In this document: positions 1-8,592 of the stretch, in pieces | How the letters are laid out: every line of letters starts with the position of its first letter | Numbering within the stretch: the first letter of the stretch is position 1 | From: Balneolaceae bacterium | Lineage (GTDB): Bacteria; Bacteroidota; Rhodothermia; Balneolales; Balneolaceae | DNA length: 64,000 nt | Direction: 5' to 3' | Assembly: GCA_017640665.1 (NCBI GenBank) | Contig: JAEPQE010000001.1 | Location: forward strand, 513,262 to 577,261 | Made by a program: the position numbers and the translations under genes | Notes under the pieces: model-generated | Database searches by the model: none | Seen by the model: the letters and a program-made list of their open reading frames with translations, nothing else | What the model was told of the DNA's origin: nothing

Positions 1-69
1 CTTTCCAGACTGTTGCCTAAAAAGATGTTCCACTAAATGTGATGAAGTATGCAAGTCTGTTGTTCTCAC

Positions 70-405
70 TTACATTTTCATAACTTCCCTTACTTCAATA
101 CTGCCTCCCAACCGCAGGACCGGACACCCTTTTGCCAAGTCTGTAGCTTCGTCCAGAGAGTTAGCTTTTATAATATAGAAACCGCCAACCAGCTCCTTTG
201 CTTCTATAAACGGACCATCACTTACTACCTTTTCCTTTCCTTTTATATTCTTTGCCTCCAGATGTAAGGGTTCACCTGAGTCATAATGATCTCCAAGATC
301 CTCGATCCACTTCATGTGCAAATTTATTTCTTCCTGCATTTCCTCAGGAGAAGATTCCAGAAAGGCTTCAATATTATCGAACAAAATTAACATATACTTA
401 TTCAT
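70..405 (-). CDS. YciI/YCII-related (DGPF) domain protein
   Basis: A small cytosolic protein of the YCII/DGPF family, a dimeric ferredoxin-like fold often found beside ECF sigma factors. The sequence opens MNKYMLILFD and carries the family signature SDGPF followed by a long C-terminal half ending in a conserved strand (GGSIEVREV). The frame is open further upstream, but I chose the ATG at 405 because GGAG lies just before it on the minus strand and the family begins at this position. Biochemical function in this family is mostly unknown, so no reaction is assigned. No partner sigma factor is visible, though the window edge is only 69 bases away. Confidence 0.85.
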   Translation of the reverse strand: MNKYMLILFDNIEAFLESSPEEMQEEINLHMKWIEDLGDHYDSGEPLHLEAKNIKGKEKVVSDGPFIEAKELVGGFYIIKANSLDEATDLAKGCPVLRLGGSIEVREVMKM

Positions 406-477
406 TGTATCTCCATTTATAATTGATTGATGTTCACCTAAATAACAAACAAGTACCTCATCCCGGGACAAATTCTA

Positions 478-2307
478 CTATTTGATAAGTGCTGCCAATT
501 TTTGTTGTAGTTCGGCGGGATTAAAAGGTTTTGTGACGAAATCATTCATTCCGCTTGCAAACACTTTTTCTTTTACTTCTTGCAGAGCCGCGGCGGTAAG
601 TGCAACAATGGGAGTTTCACGCTTATTCGGATCACTAAATGTCCTGATTGCTTTTGTAGCTTCATACCCATCCATTTTCGGCATTTGCAAATCCATAAGA
701 ATTACATCATACCTTGTTTTTTTTAGCGCTTCTAAAGCCTCAGCCCCATTTTCGACAATAGTCATCTCCACTTCCCAGCGCTCCAAAAACCTTTTCATCA
801 CTTTCTGATTTACCACATTATCCTCGGCAAGTAAAATCTTTTTCCCTTTAAGTATCAGGTTTGTACTCTCAGCTGATGTCGCAGCATCAGAAGTACCTGT
901 GCCCTCTCCTTTTCCAAATTCCATTCCAATATAAAATGTACTTCCTTTTCCATCTTCGCTGTCTACCCAAAGCTCTCCACCCTGTAGCTCGGTAAGCTGC
1001 TTACTAATAGTAAGTCCTAAACCGGTTCCTCCGTATAACCTCTTGGTACTACCACTAGCCTGTGTAAAACTTTCGAAAATAGTATCTATTCGCTCCTTTG
1101 GAATCCCAATGCCGGTATCATAAACAGAAAATTCTAATCTCACTTTTTTCTCCCATTCATTTGTTTGCCTAATTAAAAGCTCAACTTCACCCTGTTCTGT
1201 AAATTTAAGTGCATTGCTAAGCAGGTTATTTAAAATTTGAGTAAGTCTTGCGGGATCACCGATAAGGAAATTCTGAACACCTTTTTCTATCGTGCTTTTA
1301 AGAGATAACCCTTTATTTTCGGCCATCACTTTAAAACTTTCCATGATAGTTCCGGTTAATTTTTGAAGCTCAAACTCAATGCGCTCAACTTCCAGTCTTC
1401 CGGCTTCTATCTTCGAGAAATCGAGAACATCATCAATAAGAGTTAGCAGGGTTTTCCCTGAAAAATCGAGAATGCTCAAAGCCTCTAGTTGATCTTCACG
1501 AGGATTATCTTTTTGCAACAAGTGAGTCATACCCATAATCGCGTTCATCGGAGTCCTTATTTCGTGGCTCATAGTAGCGAGAAACTCTGACTTCGCCTTT
1601 GTACTTTGTTCCAAGGCATTACGAGCTTCCTCAAGTTCTTGTATATTTTTTTGAAGCCGGGCTTGGTTGAAGCTCAACTCTTTATTGAGGTCTTTTTCAT
1701 TTTCCAGGAGCTTTTTAGTTTTTACTTCAGCCTCTTCTTTGAACTCCGAAAACGTATTAAAAATTAACCATGTAGTTACAAAAGCTGCAGTAAGCACACT
1801 CCATCTTATCACCGAGAAACCTTCCTCAGAAAAGTAAAGCTGGTCGAAAATGATATAGTCGAGAATGAAGTAAGAAATTACAGACATAAGTATTGACAAA
1901 TTCCTCAGCCTGATTTGCTTCGTGTCGAACAACAGGATAGAAAGTCCCATAGCAGGGATGAAGAATGCCTGAATCATCGCATCGCTTCCAAAAATTGAAC
2001 TCAGGATTACTATACCTATATCTACATAGGCAATATGAAGCATCTTAGCTGTTTTTACGAATCCCTGTTTTGCAAGAATGGGAATAAGAGCAAAGGCAAT
2101 TGCTTCAGATAAGAAGAACCAGGTAACAGAAACAGAATCATTAAAATGGAACGGGATTAAAAACAGGATACAAACCAGAACCAAAAAAATAGAAACTCTG
2201 CTAAGTATTTTAATCCCCGGGTCCTGATTCTGATCAATAGACTGCTTGAAAGACTTTGCTTTCTTTTTAACGTCCCCTAAACCTGTAAGTGAAAATTTCT
2301 TTCCCAT
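478..2307 (-). CDS. Membrane hybrid sensor histidine kinase with C-terminal receiver
   Basis: A 609-residue inner-membrane hybrid histidine kinase. Residues 35-185 hold about six hydrophobic segments, with no recognisable periplasmic sensor domain. A coiled coil at about 190-235 leads into HisKA with the H-box SHEIRTPMN (phospho-acceptor His248). The HATPase domain follows with an N-box near 360-366 and G-boxes DTGIGIP and GGTGLGL. After a short linker a receiver domain has the acidic pair Glu495-Asp496, acceptor Asp539 in MDLQMPKMDG and a C-terminal TKPF lysine. All catalytic residues are present, so both kinase and internal phosphorelay should work. No output regulator is adjacent. Upstream on the same strand are sufE and a LOV-like PAS protein, which could be a soluble partner, but a terminator separates the PAS gene. 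Confidence 0.95.
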   Translation of the reverse strand: MGKKFSLTGLGDVKKKAKSFKQSIDQNQDPGIKILSRVSIFLVLVCILFLIPFHFNDSVSVTWFFLSEAIAFALIPILAKQGFVKTAKMLHIAYVDIGIVILSSIFGSDAMIQAFFIPAMGLSILLFDTKQIRLRNLSILMSVISYFILDYIIFDQLYFSEEGFSVIRWSVLTAAFVTTWLIFNTFSEFKEEAEVKTKKLLENEKDLNKELSFNQARLQKNIQELEEARNALEQSTKAKSEFLATMSHEIRTPMNAIMGMTHLLQKDNPREDQLEALSILDFSGKTLLTLIDDVLDFSKIEAGRLEVERIEFELQKLTGTIMESFKVMAENKGLSLKSTIEKGVQNFLIGDPARLTQILNNLLSNALKFTEQGEVELLIRQTNEWEKKVRLEFSVYDTGIGIPKERIDTIFESFTQASGSTKRLYGGTGLGLTISKQLTELQGGELWVDSEDGKGSTFYIGMEFGKGEGTGTSDAATSAESTNLILKGKKILLAEDNVVNQKVMKRFLERWEVEMTIVENGAEALEALKKTRYDVILMDLQMPKMDGYEATKAIRTFSDPNKRETPIVALTAAALQEVKEKVFASGMNDFVTKPFNPAELQQKLAALIK

Positions 2308-2356
2308 TATTCTTAAATAAAAAAGAAATAAGGCATTAAAAATTTATTACACAAAC

Positions 2357-2782
2357 TTAAGTTGTCAATTTACTTCTAAATGCCATTGCATAAATTTTCA
2401 TCTGTTTTACCATAGATGCCAATCCATTCGCTCTTGTTGGGGAAAGATGTTGAGCCATTCCAATCTTACTAATAAACTCCGGATTTGTATTGATAATAGT
2501 ATCTGGTGTTTGGCCTGAATAAAATCTAACCATTAAAGAAACAAGACCTTTAGTAATGGCTGCATCGCTATCAGCCTTAAAAGTAACTTTATCCCCATTG
2601 AGAGAAGCAACTAGCCAAACCTGACTTTGGCATCCCTTTACCAGGTTTTCTTCTATATGATCTTCTTCAGGTAAAGGTTCAAGCTTTGAACCTAGCTTTA
2701 TGATGTGTTTGTACTTTTCTGTCCAATCTTCAAAAAGATTGAATTCCTTAACTATTCTGTCCTGTAATTCTTCAATTTCCAT
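2357..2782 (-). CDS. sufE: SufE family cysteine-desulfurase sulfur acceptor
   Basis: SufE takes the persulfide sulfur from a SufS-type cysteine desulfurase and passes it to the SufBCD scaffold for Fe-S cluster assembly in the cytosol. The protein is 141 residues from the ATG at 2782, close to the usual SufE length. It has the family motif VKGCQSQVW, with acceptor Cys51 in the same place as E. coli SufE Cys51. The frame is open six codons further upstream, but that extension lies outside the family. No other suf genes are nearby. It lies 49 bases upstream of the hybrid kinase on the same strand, probably by chance. Confidence 0.93.
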   Translation of the reverse strand: MEIEELQDRIVKEFNLFEDWTEKYKHIIKLGSKLEPLPEEDHIEENLVKGCQSQVWLVASLNGDKVTFKADSDAAITKGLVSLMVRFYSGQTPDTIINTNPEFISKIGMAQHLSPTRANGLASMVKQMKIYAMAFRSKLTT

Positions 2783-2817
2783 AGTTATAAATATAAGCAA
2801 TAAGTGATTCTACTTAT

Positions 2818-2845
2818 AAAAAAAGCCTGTTCGATACAGGCTTTT
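2818..2845 (-). terminator. Intrinsic terminator after the PAS gene
   Basis: The stem AAAAGCCTGT/ACAGGCTTTT has a five-base loop, and read on the minus strand it is followed by a run of seven T. It lies 27 bases past the stop codon of the PAS protein and before sufE, so the PAS gene is probably its own transcription unit. Confidence 0.85.
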
Positions 2846-2871
2846 AAAGAGGAATAATATTGAAGCGTTGA

Positions 2872-3753
2872 TCAACTTTCTTTCAATTCCAATTTTGCAA
2901 CAGATTTTACACTTTCAACCTTTTTTCCAGAATCACCCATCACAGGTTTGAAGGATTGAAGCATTGAAATAAATGATCCGTCTGAAGTTTTATATCTGCA
3001 ATATTCGGTAGATGATTCTCCTGAAAATGCCTTTCTTAATGCAGTTAACACTGGTTCTACATCTTCTTTATGAAGCACAGCATCAAGTCCAGAATCAAAC
3101 ACAATGGCTTTATTCAAACCAGTTAAATCTTCAAAACCTTCTGTCAGGTATTTGCATTGAATCTGTTGACCTGATTCAACTTTAGAAAATTTCAACGTGA
3201 ATTCTTCCGTTCTGGTAAACAACTCGTCAAAATCTGTATTAAAAATTGCTTTAGCCGTTTCCTTCTTCTCGGTAACATCCCGCTGATAAGAAACCCAATG
3301 CGTAACTTCTCCTTCTATATTTAACAAAGGATGGATATCCCACTGATTTATAAATTCACTACCATCTTTTCGATAGTTGATACTGTGTCCAAAGAAAGCC
3401 TGCCCTTCAATTAGTCTTCTTTTCAGACGGTCAAGTATAGCACGATCTGTTTTCGGACCTTGTAAAATTCTTGGTGTTTTACCAATAACTTCTTCTGGTA
3501 AGTACCCCGTCATTTTCGTAAACCCATCGTTCACATAAACGATCTTAGGTCCGGGTTTTTCAAGACCCAACTCAGTGATCAATATAGAATCGTAATCGTT
3601 TCTTATTGCGCTTTCAAGTAACCCAAGCTGCTCTCTTAATTGTTCATGGGAAACGTACATTTTACTAAAAAGCTCTTCTAACTTTTTAAATGAAGCGTCG
3701 TCTTTCGAATATTTTTTTAATTCTTCCAGGATTTGTGCGTCTAATCTACTCAT
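2872..3753 (-). CDS. LOV-like PAS protein with Cys-to-Pro change, plus second PAS
   Basis: A 293-residue soluble protein with an N-terminal helical region (1-50) and two PAS domains (about 52-165 and 175-288), and no kinase, cyclase or DNA-binding output. The first PAS closely follows the flavin-binding LOV pattern: GKTPRILQGP at 91-100, NYRKDG with Asn126 and Asn136, and Gln157 in YQRDVT. The position that is the photoactive Cys in canonical LOV (GRNCRFLQG) is Pro94 here. It therefore cannot form the usual flavin-Cys adduct, although the flavin-contacting Asn/Gln set is retained. The second PAS is more divergent. It may act by protein-protein contact, for example with the nearby hybrid kinase; that is inference. 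Confidence 0.85.
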   Translation of the reverse strand: MSRLDAQILEELKKYSKDDASFKKLEELFSKMYVSHEQLREQLGLLESAIRNDYDSILITELGLEKPGPKIVYVNDGFTKMTGYLPEEVIGKTPRILQGPKTDRAILDRLKRRLIEGQAFFGHSINYRKDGSEFINQWDIHPLLNIEGEVTHWVSYQRDVTEKKETAKAIFNTDFDELFTRTEEFTLKFSKVESGQQIQCKYLTEGFEDLTGLNKAIVFDSGLDAVLHKEDVEPVLTALRKAFSGESSTEYCRYKTSDGSFISMLQSFKPVMGDSGKKVESVKSVAKLELKES

Positions 3754-3878
3754 GTCTTTTCAACTACTTAGATGTTCTAAGTTGCTTTACTATCATGATA
3801 AAACTCATACTTACTCATCATCATTCCATTTATTTAAAAAATATGTTATTCTAATACTAGTTAAATAGTATTGAGTAT

Positions 3879-4610
3879 ATGTGGAAGGTTCTCATAGTTC
3901 TTATTTGCCCTTTTCTATTGAGTTCGTGTATTGTGTTTCAGCAAAAGAATAAGCCTTATGCCCCGGAGATGATATTTGTTGAAGGTGGGAAGTTTATGCT
4001 CGGTGATGTTTTTGAACAGAAAAATTCAGATGCACTTCCAATTCATGAAGTTGAAATTTCTTCATTTTATATCGGAAGACATGAAGTTACTTTTTCGGAA
4101 TATGATGCCTTTGCTATCGCTACGGGCAGAGAGTTACCATCAGATCAGGGCTATGGTAGGGACAAACGAGCTGTAGTAAATATAACTTGGGATGAAGCCA
4201 TGACCTTTTGTAAAAGCCTCGGATATCGACTCCCATCGGAAGCTGAATGGGAGTATGCAGCTCGTTCCGGTGGAAAAAATCATCTTTACTCAGGCACTTC
4301 AAATGCAGATTCACTAAGAGAGTTTGCCATTACAAGAAGTGATAATATCAATTTCTCATACAGGGTAGGGAAACGCCAAGCTAATGATCTCGGGCTTTAC
4401 GATATGAGTGGTAATGTGTTTGAGTGGGTAGATGAATTTTATCAATTCTATAGTATGCCCGACTTTCTTCACGATCACAAAAACGATGGTATTAGAATTA
4501 TTCGTGGTGGAAGTTTCGGAGAAGAGAAGTCAACGACCCGTACTTATTGGCGAACCGGAACATTGCGGGATGTGAGGGCTACCGATATTGGTTTCAGGTG
4601 TGCAAAATAA
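3879..4610 (+). CDS. FGE-sulfatase fold (SUMF1-like) lipoprotein
   Basis: A lipoprotein of 243 residues with lipobox LLSSC (Cys17), then a single formylglycine-generating-enzyme fold: FVEGGKFMLGD, HEVEISSFYIGRHEVT, YRLPSEAEWEYAAR, DMSGNVFEW, IIRGGSF and GFRCAK. GldJ/GldK-type gliding and T9SS lipoproteins of Bacteroidota share this fold, but they are longer. The Cys of the catalytic CRxxxR stretch that binds copper in true FGE is not seen after RGGSF, so formylglycine synthesis is unlikely and a structural or binding role at the membrane is more plausible. The gene is transcribed away from the PAS gene and converges on the acyl-CoA dehydrogenase. Confidence 0.88.
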   Translation: MWKVLIVLICPFLLSSCIVFQQKNKPYAPEMIFVEGGKFMLGDVFEQKNSDALPIHEVEISSFYIGRHEVTFSEYDAFAIATGRELPSDQGYGRDKRAVVNITWDEAMTFCKSLGYRLPSEAEWEYAARSGGKNHLYSGTSNADSLREFAITRSDNINFSYRVGKRQANDLGLYDMSGNVFEWVDEFYQFYSMPDFLHDHKNDGIRIIRGGSFGEEKSTTRTYWRTGTLRDVRATDIGFRCAK

Positions 4611-4611
4611 A

Positions 4612-4635
4612 AAGGGGGAGCCGAAACTCCCCCTT
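4612..4635. terminator. Bidirectional terminator between convergent genes
   Basis: A perfect nine-base-pair GC-rich stem, AAGGGGGAG/CTCCCCCTT with loop CCGAAA, begins two bases after the stop of the FGE-like lipoprotein and ends ten bases before the stop of the convergent acyl-CoA dehydrogenase gene. Confidence 0.85.
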
Positions 4636-4645
4636 CCTCACTCAC

Positions 4646-5809
4646 TCATCGAAGTAGCAGCTTCGCAATAGTGCTCAGCTGCATGTTCGTTGTACCTTCG
4701 TAAATTTTACCGATCTTTGCATCTCGATAAAACTTTTCGACAGGATATTCTTTAACGTAGCCATAGCCACCAAAAAGGTCTATAGCCATTGATGATACTC
4801 TTTCTGCAACTTCAGAAGAGTAAAACTTTGCCATTGCAGCTTCTTTCAGGAATTGCTGCCCCGCCTCTTTCATTCTTCCGGCATTATATACCAATAAACG
4901 AGCCGTTTCTATATCGGTTGCCATCCTGGAAAGCTGAAATTGCACTCCCTGGAAGTCAGAAATAGCTTTTCCGAATTGTTTACGCTCTTTCACATAATTC
5001 AGTGCCGCATCGAAAGCCCCCTGGGCAATACCGATCATTTGGGCACCAATCCCAATTCGACCTTCGTTCAGTGTTTCGATAGCTACTTTGTAGCCTTTAC
5101 CGTATTCGCCTAAAATATTTTCTTTAGGAACTTTGCAGTCTTCGAACAAAATTTCACAGGTTGAGCTGGCTCTTATTCCCAGTTTATTTTCTTTCTTTGA
5201 CACCGAAAACCCTTCCATCCCCCGTTCAACCACAAATGCGGTAATTCCTTTATACCCCAGTTCAGGGTTCACATTGGCGAACACGATGAAAATATCTGCT
5301 TCATTAGCGTTGGTAATCCAAAGCTTAGAGCCATTTAATACAAAGTGGTTATCTGTTTCTTTAGCGGTAGTTTTCAATGCAAAGGCATCACTACCTGATC
5401 CAGCTTCAGATAAACAATATGCTCCAACTTTTTCAGTTGCTAACTGAGGCAGAAATCGTTCTTTAAGATCTTCAGAACCATACCTGATAAAGGCATTATT
5501 TACCAAAGTATTCTGAACATCCATAAACACGCCCACTGACCCGTCTACTCTTGATATCTGCTCGATAGCCACAATGGACATCATGAACGAGCCACCGGCT
5601 CCGGAATATCGCTCAGGAATTTCAATTCCCATCAGGCCCATTTCAAAAAATTCTTTAATCAAACCGCGATCAAGTTTTGCATTTTCATCCATTTCGTGGA
5701 CAAGGGGTGCAATAGAGCTATTGGCAAAATCTGCAGCAGCTTCTTTAAGCATTTGTTCATCCTCAGATAACTGGTTCAATGGAGGATATATGTGCTCAAC
5801 CTGATTCAT
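4646..5809 (-). CDS. Acyl-CoA dehydrogenase (short/branched-chain type)
   Basis: An FAD-dependent dehydrogenase that introduces the alpha-beta double bond in acyl-CoA thioesters, feeding electrons to ETF. At 387 residues it has the full family length. Visible signatures include YCLSEAGSGSDAF (FAD/substrate region), LWITNANEAD, GFSVSKKENKLGIRAS, RKQFGKAISDFQGVQF and FGGYGYVKEYPVEKFYRDAKIGKIYEGTTNMQ, in which the family's usual catalytic Glu (of YEGT) is present. The exact chain-length preference cannot be read from sequence. It starts with an ATG at 5809. A TGTAAGCGCTT half-palindrome lies 45 bases upstream, hinting that it may share regulation with the divergent amylase. Confidence 0.93.
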   Translation of the reverse strand: MNQVEHIYPPLNQLSEDEQMLKEAAADFANSSIAPLVHEMDENAKLDRGLIKEFFEMGLMGIEIPERYSGAGGSFMMSIVAIEQISRVDGSVGVFMDVQNTLVNNAFIRYGSEDLKERFLPQLATEKVGAYCLSEAGSGSDAFALKTTAKETDNHFVLNGSKLWITNANEADIFIVFANVNPELGYKGITAFVVERGMEGFSVSKKENKLGIRASSTCEILFEDCKVPKENILGEYGKGYKVAIETLNEGRIGIGAQMIGIAQGAFDAALNYVKERKQFGKAISDFQGVQFQLSRMATDIETARLLVYNAGRMKEAGQQFLKEAAMAKFYSSEVAERVSSMAIDLFGGYGYVKEYPVEKFYRDAKIGKIYEGTTNMQLSTIAKLLLR

Positions 5810-5853
5810 TATTTCTTTTTCATTCGTAATTTAGCGGATGGAAAATATACAAC

Positions 5854-5867
5854 TGTAAGCGCTTTTT
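5854..5867. promoter_or_regulatory. LacI/cre-type operator, site 1 (imperfect)
   Basis: TGTAAGCGCTTTTT contains the core AAGCGCTT and matches the left half of the perfect operator near 6,120. It lies 45 bases upstream of the acyl-CoA dehydrogenase start, where a bound repressor could touch that promoter. Confidence 0.55.
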
Positions 5868-6087
5868 TACTATTAAAAAGTAACTTTTTTGAAAATTTGA
5901 TTTTCTACTTATTACTAAAAATCAAATTCACCTATTTCCTTAAAACTAGTCTTTTAGGAACTATTAAGTAAAAATATATTGGACATCATATCGACTGAAA
6001 TATTTTTATTCCTTTGTCGACCTACCGCTTAAAGAGAGTGTCAAAAAATTAAACTTGTAACAAAACCATAGTTATTCACTTATTTAT

Positions 6088-6100
6088 AGGAAGCGCTTTT
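6088..6100. promoter_or_regulatory. LacI/cre-type operator, site 2 (core only)
   Basis: The core AAGCGCTT occurs again at 6,091-6,098, preceded by GG and followed by T. It lies 28 bases (under three helical turns) from the perfect site 3, a spacing that would allow cooperative binding. Confidence 0.5.
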
Positions 6101-6114
6101 TTATTTTTAAAAAA

Positions 6115-6130
6115 ATGTAAGCGCTTACAT
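6115..6130. promoter_or_regulatory. Perfect 16-bp LacI-family operator upstream of amylase
   Basis: ATGTAAGCGCTTACAT is a perfect 16-base palindrome with the central CG typical of LacI/GalR/CcpA operators. It fits the cre pattern TGWAANCGNTNWCA. It lies 29 bases before the amylase ATG, between the likely promoter and the ribosome binding site, so repression by a maltose- or glucose-responsive LacI-type regulator is the natural reading. The regulator gene is not in this window. Confidence 0.8.
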
Positions 6131-6159
6131 TAATCCTTAATAAACACAAGAGGTGAAAA

Positions 6160-8547
6160 ATGAAAAAAATAGTACTACTACTGATTGTAATACTGACTGG
6201 GTTTTCGAATGCAACTTATGCTCAGGATGATGTTATGATGCAAGCTTTCTATTGGGATGTGCCCGTAGATGCAAGCGGATTAAACGGTTCATGGTGGGAT
6301 TCTTTAGCAATTAAGTCCAAAGACCTTTCTGTTAGCGGGTTCACAGGATTGTGGGTCCCTTCTCCTTCTAAAGGAAACTTTGGAATCTATGACATGGGAT
6401 ATGGAATTTATGATCATTATGATCTTGGAAACTATAACCAAAAGGGAACAACGGAAACCAGATTTGGAAGCAGAAGTGAACTTGAAGCTATGATCGACTC
6501 TATGCATACCAATGACATAGAAGTGTATGCAGATATAATACTAAATCACATCTATTCTGATGGAGATTACTATAGCACTAATAACGATTTGGAATCTAAT
6601 CCGGATGTTAAGCAGTATGTTTTTGATGAAGCTTATATAAACGGCACTCAATACCAATCTTATCCCACTAACGAGATTACCTGGGTAATACCAAATGCAG
6701 CAGCCGGAACCTATTACATTCAGATTGATGGGTATAATTTAGATTGGACCGCGGCAAAAACTCAACGTGGTTACGATGTAATGATAGACTGGACGGGTTC
6801 AGGAGCAACTACAACCACTGCATGGGAAAGTGAACCAAATAATGGAAGTGGTAATTACAATACAATTTCCAACTCTGGTACTACAACCAGAGGCCACATG
6901 GATAACTCTACTGATATTGATGAGTATGAAATTACGCTTAGTTCTTCCTCAGATATAGTTATAAAGCTAACTGCACGTAAAGAAGGAACTGATAGTGGCG
7001 GAGCTTGGGAATGGCAATGGGCTGATCAGAATAACGGTTACTATCCCACAGCTATTTGGCTAAGTGGTACCAATCTCGCCAATACAACACTTGAAGCTCA
7101 AACCGGAACTGGTATTTCATACCCAACCCATACCGGCACTGGTGAAGCTAACTACTCATGGGATCATAATGATTTCCACCCGGTGGATACAAATGACTGG
7201 TTAGGATATCCAGGAAACGATGAGGTAATAACCAATACTAAATTTTTTGGAAATGATTTGAATACCTTCAGCACTACAGTTCAAAACCGGCTTAAAGACT
7301 GGGGAGACTGGATGGCCGATGAAATCGGATTCGATGGATTCCGTTTAGACTTTGTACGAGGATTCCAGGAAACCTATGTAGCAGATTGGGTAAATAACTT
7401 ACCTCTCAAAAGCGGTTCTCAAAGATTCATTGTTGGCGAATACTGGGGAAATGCGCAATCTATTCAAACATGGGTAAATCATGTTGATGCAGGTACGTCT
7501 AGTGTAACTTCAACAACAACAACCGGAGCCGATGTGGACGCTTTCGATTTTCCACTAAAATTTGCTCTTAATGGAATTGTAAATAATACATCAGGTTCTG
7601 CCGATATTACTGCGACCCTGGATCATGCAAGTATGGTTCGTAATAACTCAGGTTATTCACTTTCAGGTACACAAACTGTTACCTTTGTAGATAACCATGA
7701 TACCGGAAAGGAACATGACAAATGGGTTTCCAGTGATTGGGATATGGCTTATGCGTATATCCTAACTCACGAAGGAAGACCTTGTGTTTTCTATTCTCAT
7801 TATTATGGAGTTGAGCAGGAGGATGCACATGGAAGTTCATATACCACTCAGGCTCCTACGAGCTTGCAAAAAGACATTGATAATCTGATCCATATCAGAA
7901 ATAACTATCTTGGAGGAGGACTTGAAGTTCTAAGCGCAGATGGAAGTCCGCATCCTTCAGCAGATGCAGCCGATGTTTATGTGGCTCGCAGAAGTGGTAA
8001 CGGAACCAAGTCAGGGGCTATTATTGTAATCAACGACAACAGCTCTTCTACTAAAGGGCTATGGGTTGATCATACATTAGGTTCATCAATCTGGTCTGAT
8101 TCACATCTGGTTAATGTGGAAACAGGTGACAGTACGTATGTATATTCTGATGGAAGAGTTTATGTAGAAGCACCTTCCAGAGACTTTGCTGTATATGTTC
8201 CTGCTAGTGAGTTTTCTACCACACTACCTAGAAGTAAATCGATAGCTGGTAATAGAAGCAGTGATATAATCGACACTAAGCCAGAAGGCTTTCAACTATT
8301 CGATAACTATCCTAACCCTTTCAACCCAACTACTAATATTTCTTTTAGTATTCCGGAAAACGGGCTTGTTACTTTGAATGTATATAATTCAGTAGGTCAG
8401 TTAGTTTCCACACTCGCAAATGAGAACTTCAATGCAGGTACTCACACATTAAGCTGGGATGCTTCTGGTGTTGCCAGTGGAATATATATTTACACTATAA
8501 ATTATAACGGACAACAAATTCAAAAAAGAATGACATTGATTAAATAG
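6160..8547 (+). CDS. Secreted GH13 alpha-amylase with inserted PPC domain and T9SS tail
   Basis: An extracellular alpha-amylase-family glucan hydrolase of 795 residues. A signal peptide ends at ATYAQ. GH13 region I is DIILNH (125-130), region II GFDGFRLDF with nucleophile Asp397, region III VGEYW with acid/base Glu427, and region IV FVDNHD with Asp514. Between regions I and II lies a long insertion. Part of it, from about 223, has the SEPNN...D.DEYEI...IVIKL pattern of a bacterial pre-peptidase C-terminal (PPC) domain. After the C-terminal beta domain a T9SS type A sorting domain starts near residue 710 (NYPNPFNP) and ends KRMTLIK. An AGAGGTG ribosome site precedes the ATG, and three LacI-type operator sites lie upstream. 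Confidence 0.95.
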   Translation: MKKIVLLLIVILTGFSNATYAQDDVMMQAFYWDVPVDASGLNGSWWDSLAIKSKDLSVSGFTGLWVPSPSKGNFGIYDMGYGIYDHYDLGNYNQKGTTETRFGSRSELEAMIDSMHTNDIEVYADIILNHIYSDGDYYSTNNDLESNPDVKQYVFDEAYINGTQYQSYPTNEITWVIPNAAAGTYYIQIDGYNLDWTAAKTQRGYDVMIDWTGSGATTTTAWESEPNNGSGNYNTISNSGTTTRGHMDNSTDIDEYEITLSSSSDIVIKLTARKEGTDSGGAWEWQWADQNNGYYPTAIWLSGTNLANTTLEAQTGTGISYPTHTGTGEANYSWDHNDFHPVDTNDWLGYPGNDEVITNTKFFGNDLNTFSTTVQNRLKDWGDWMADEIGFDGFRLDFVRGFQETYVADWVNNLPLKSGSQRFIVGEYWGNAQSIQTWVNHVDAGTSSVTSTTTTGADVDAFDFPLKFALNGIVNNTSGSADITATLDHASMVRNNSGYSLSGTQTVTFVDNHDTGKEHDKWVSSDWDMAYAYILTHEGRPCVFYSHYYGVEQEDAHGSSYTTQAPTSLQKDIDNLIHIRNNYLGGGLEVLSADGSPHPSADAADVYVARRSGNGTKSGAIIVINDNSSSTKGLWVDHTLGSSIWSDSHLVNVETGDSTYVYSDGRVYVEAPSRDFAVYVPASEFSTTLPRSKSIAGNRSSDIIDTKPEGFQLFDNYPNPFNPTTNISFSIPENGLVTLNVYNSVGQLVSTLANENFNAGTHTLSWDASGVASGIYIYTINYNGQQIQKRMTLIK

Positions 8548-8562
8548 TCTTCTTATTTCAAG

Positions 8563-8592
8563 AGCCCTGTTAGAAATAGCAGGGCTTTTTTT
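8563..8592 (+). terminator. Intrinsic terminator after the amylase gene
   Basis: The stem AGCCCTG/CAGGGCT is followed by seven T on the plus strand. The T-run overlaps the TAA stop of the convergent meaB gene. Confidence 0.9.

Noticed and set aside
3879-4610. A true formylglycine-generating sulfatase activator.
   Set aside because: The catalytic cysteine stretch is absent and no sulfatase is adjacent, so only the fold is claimed.
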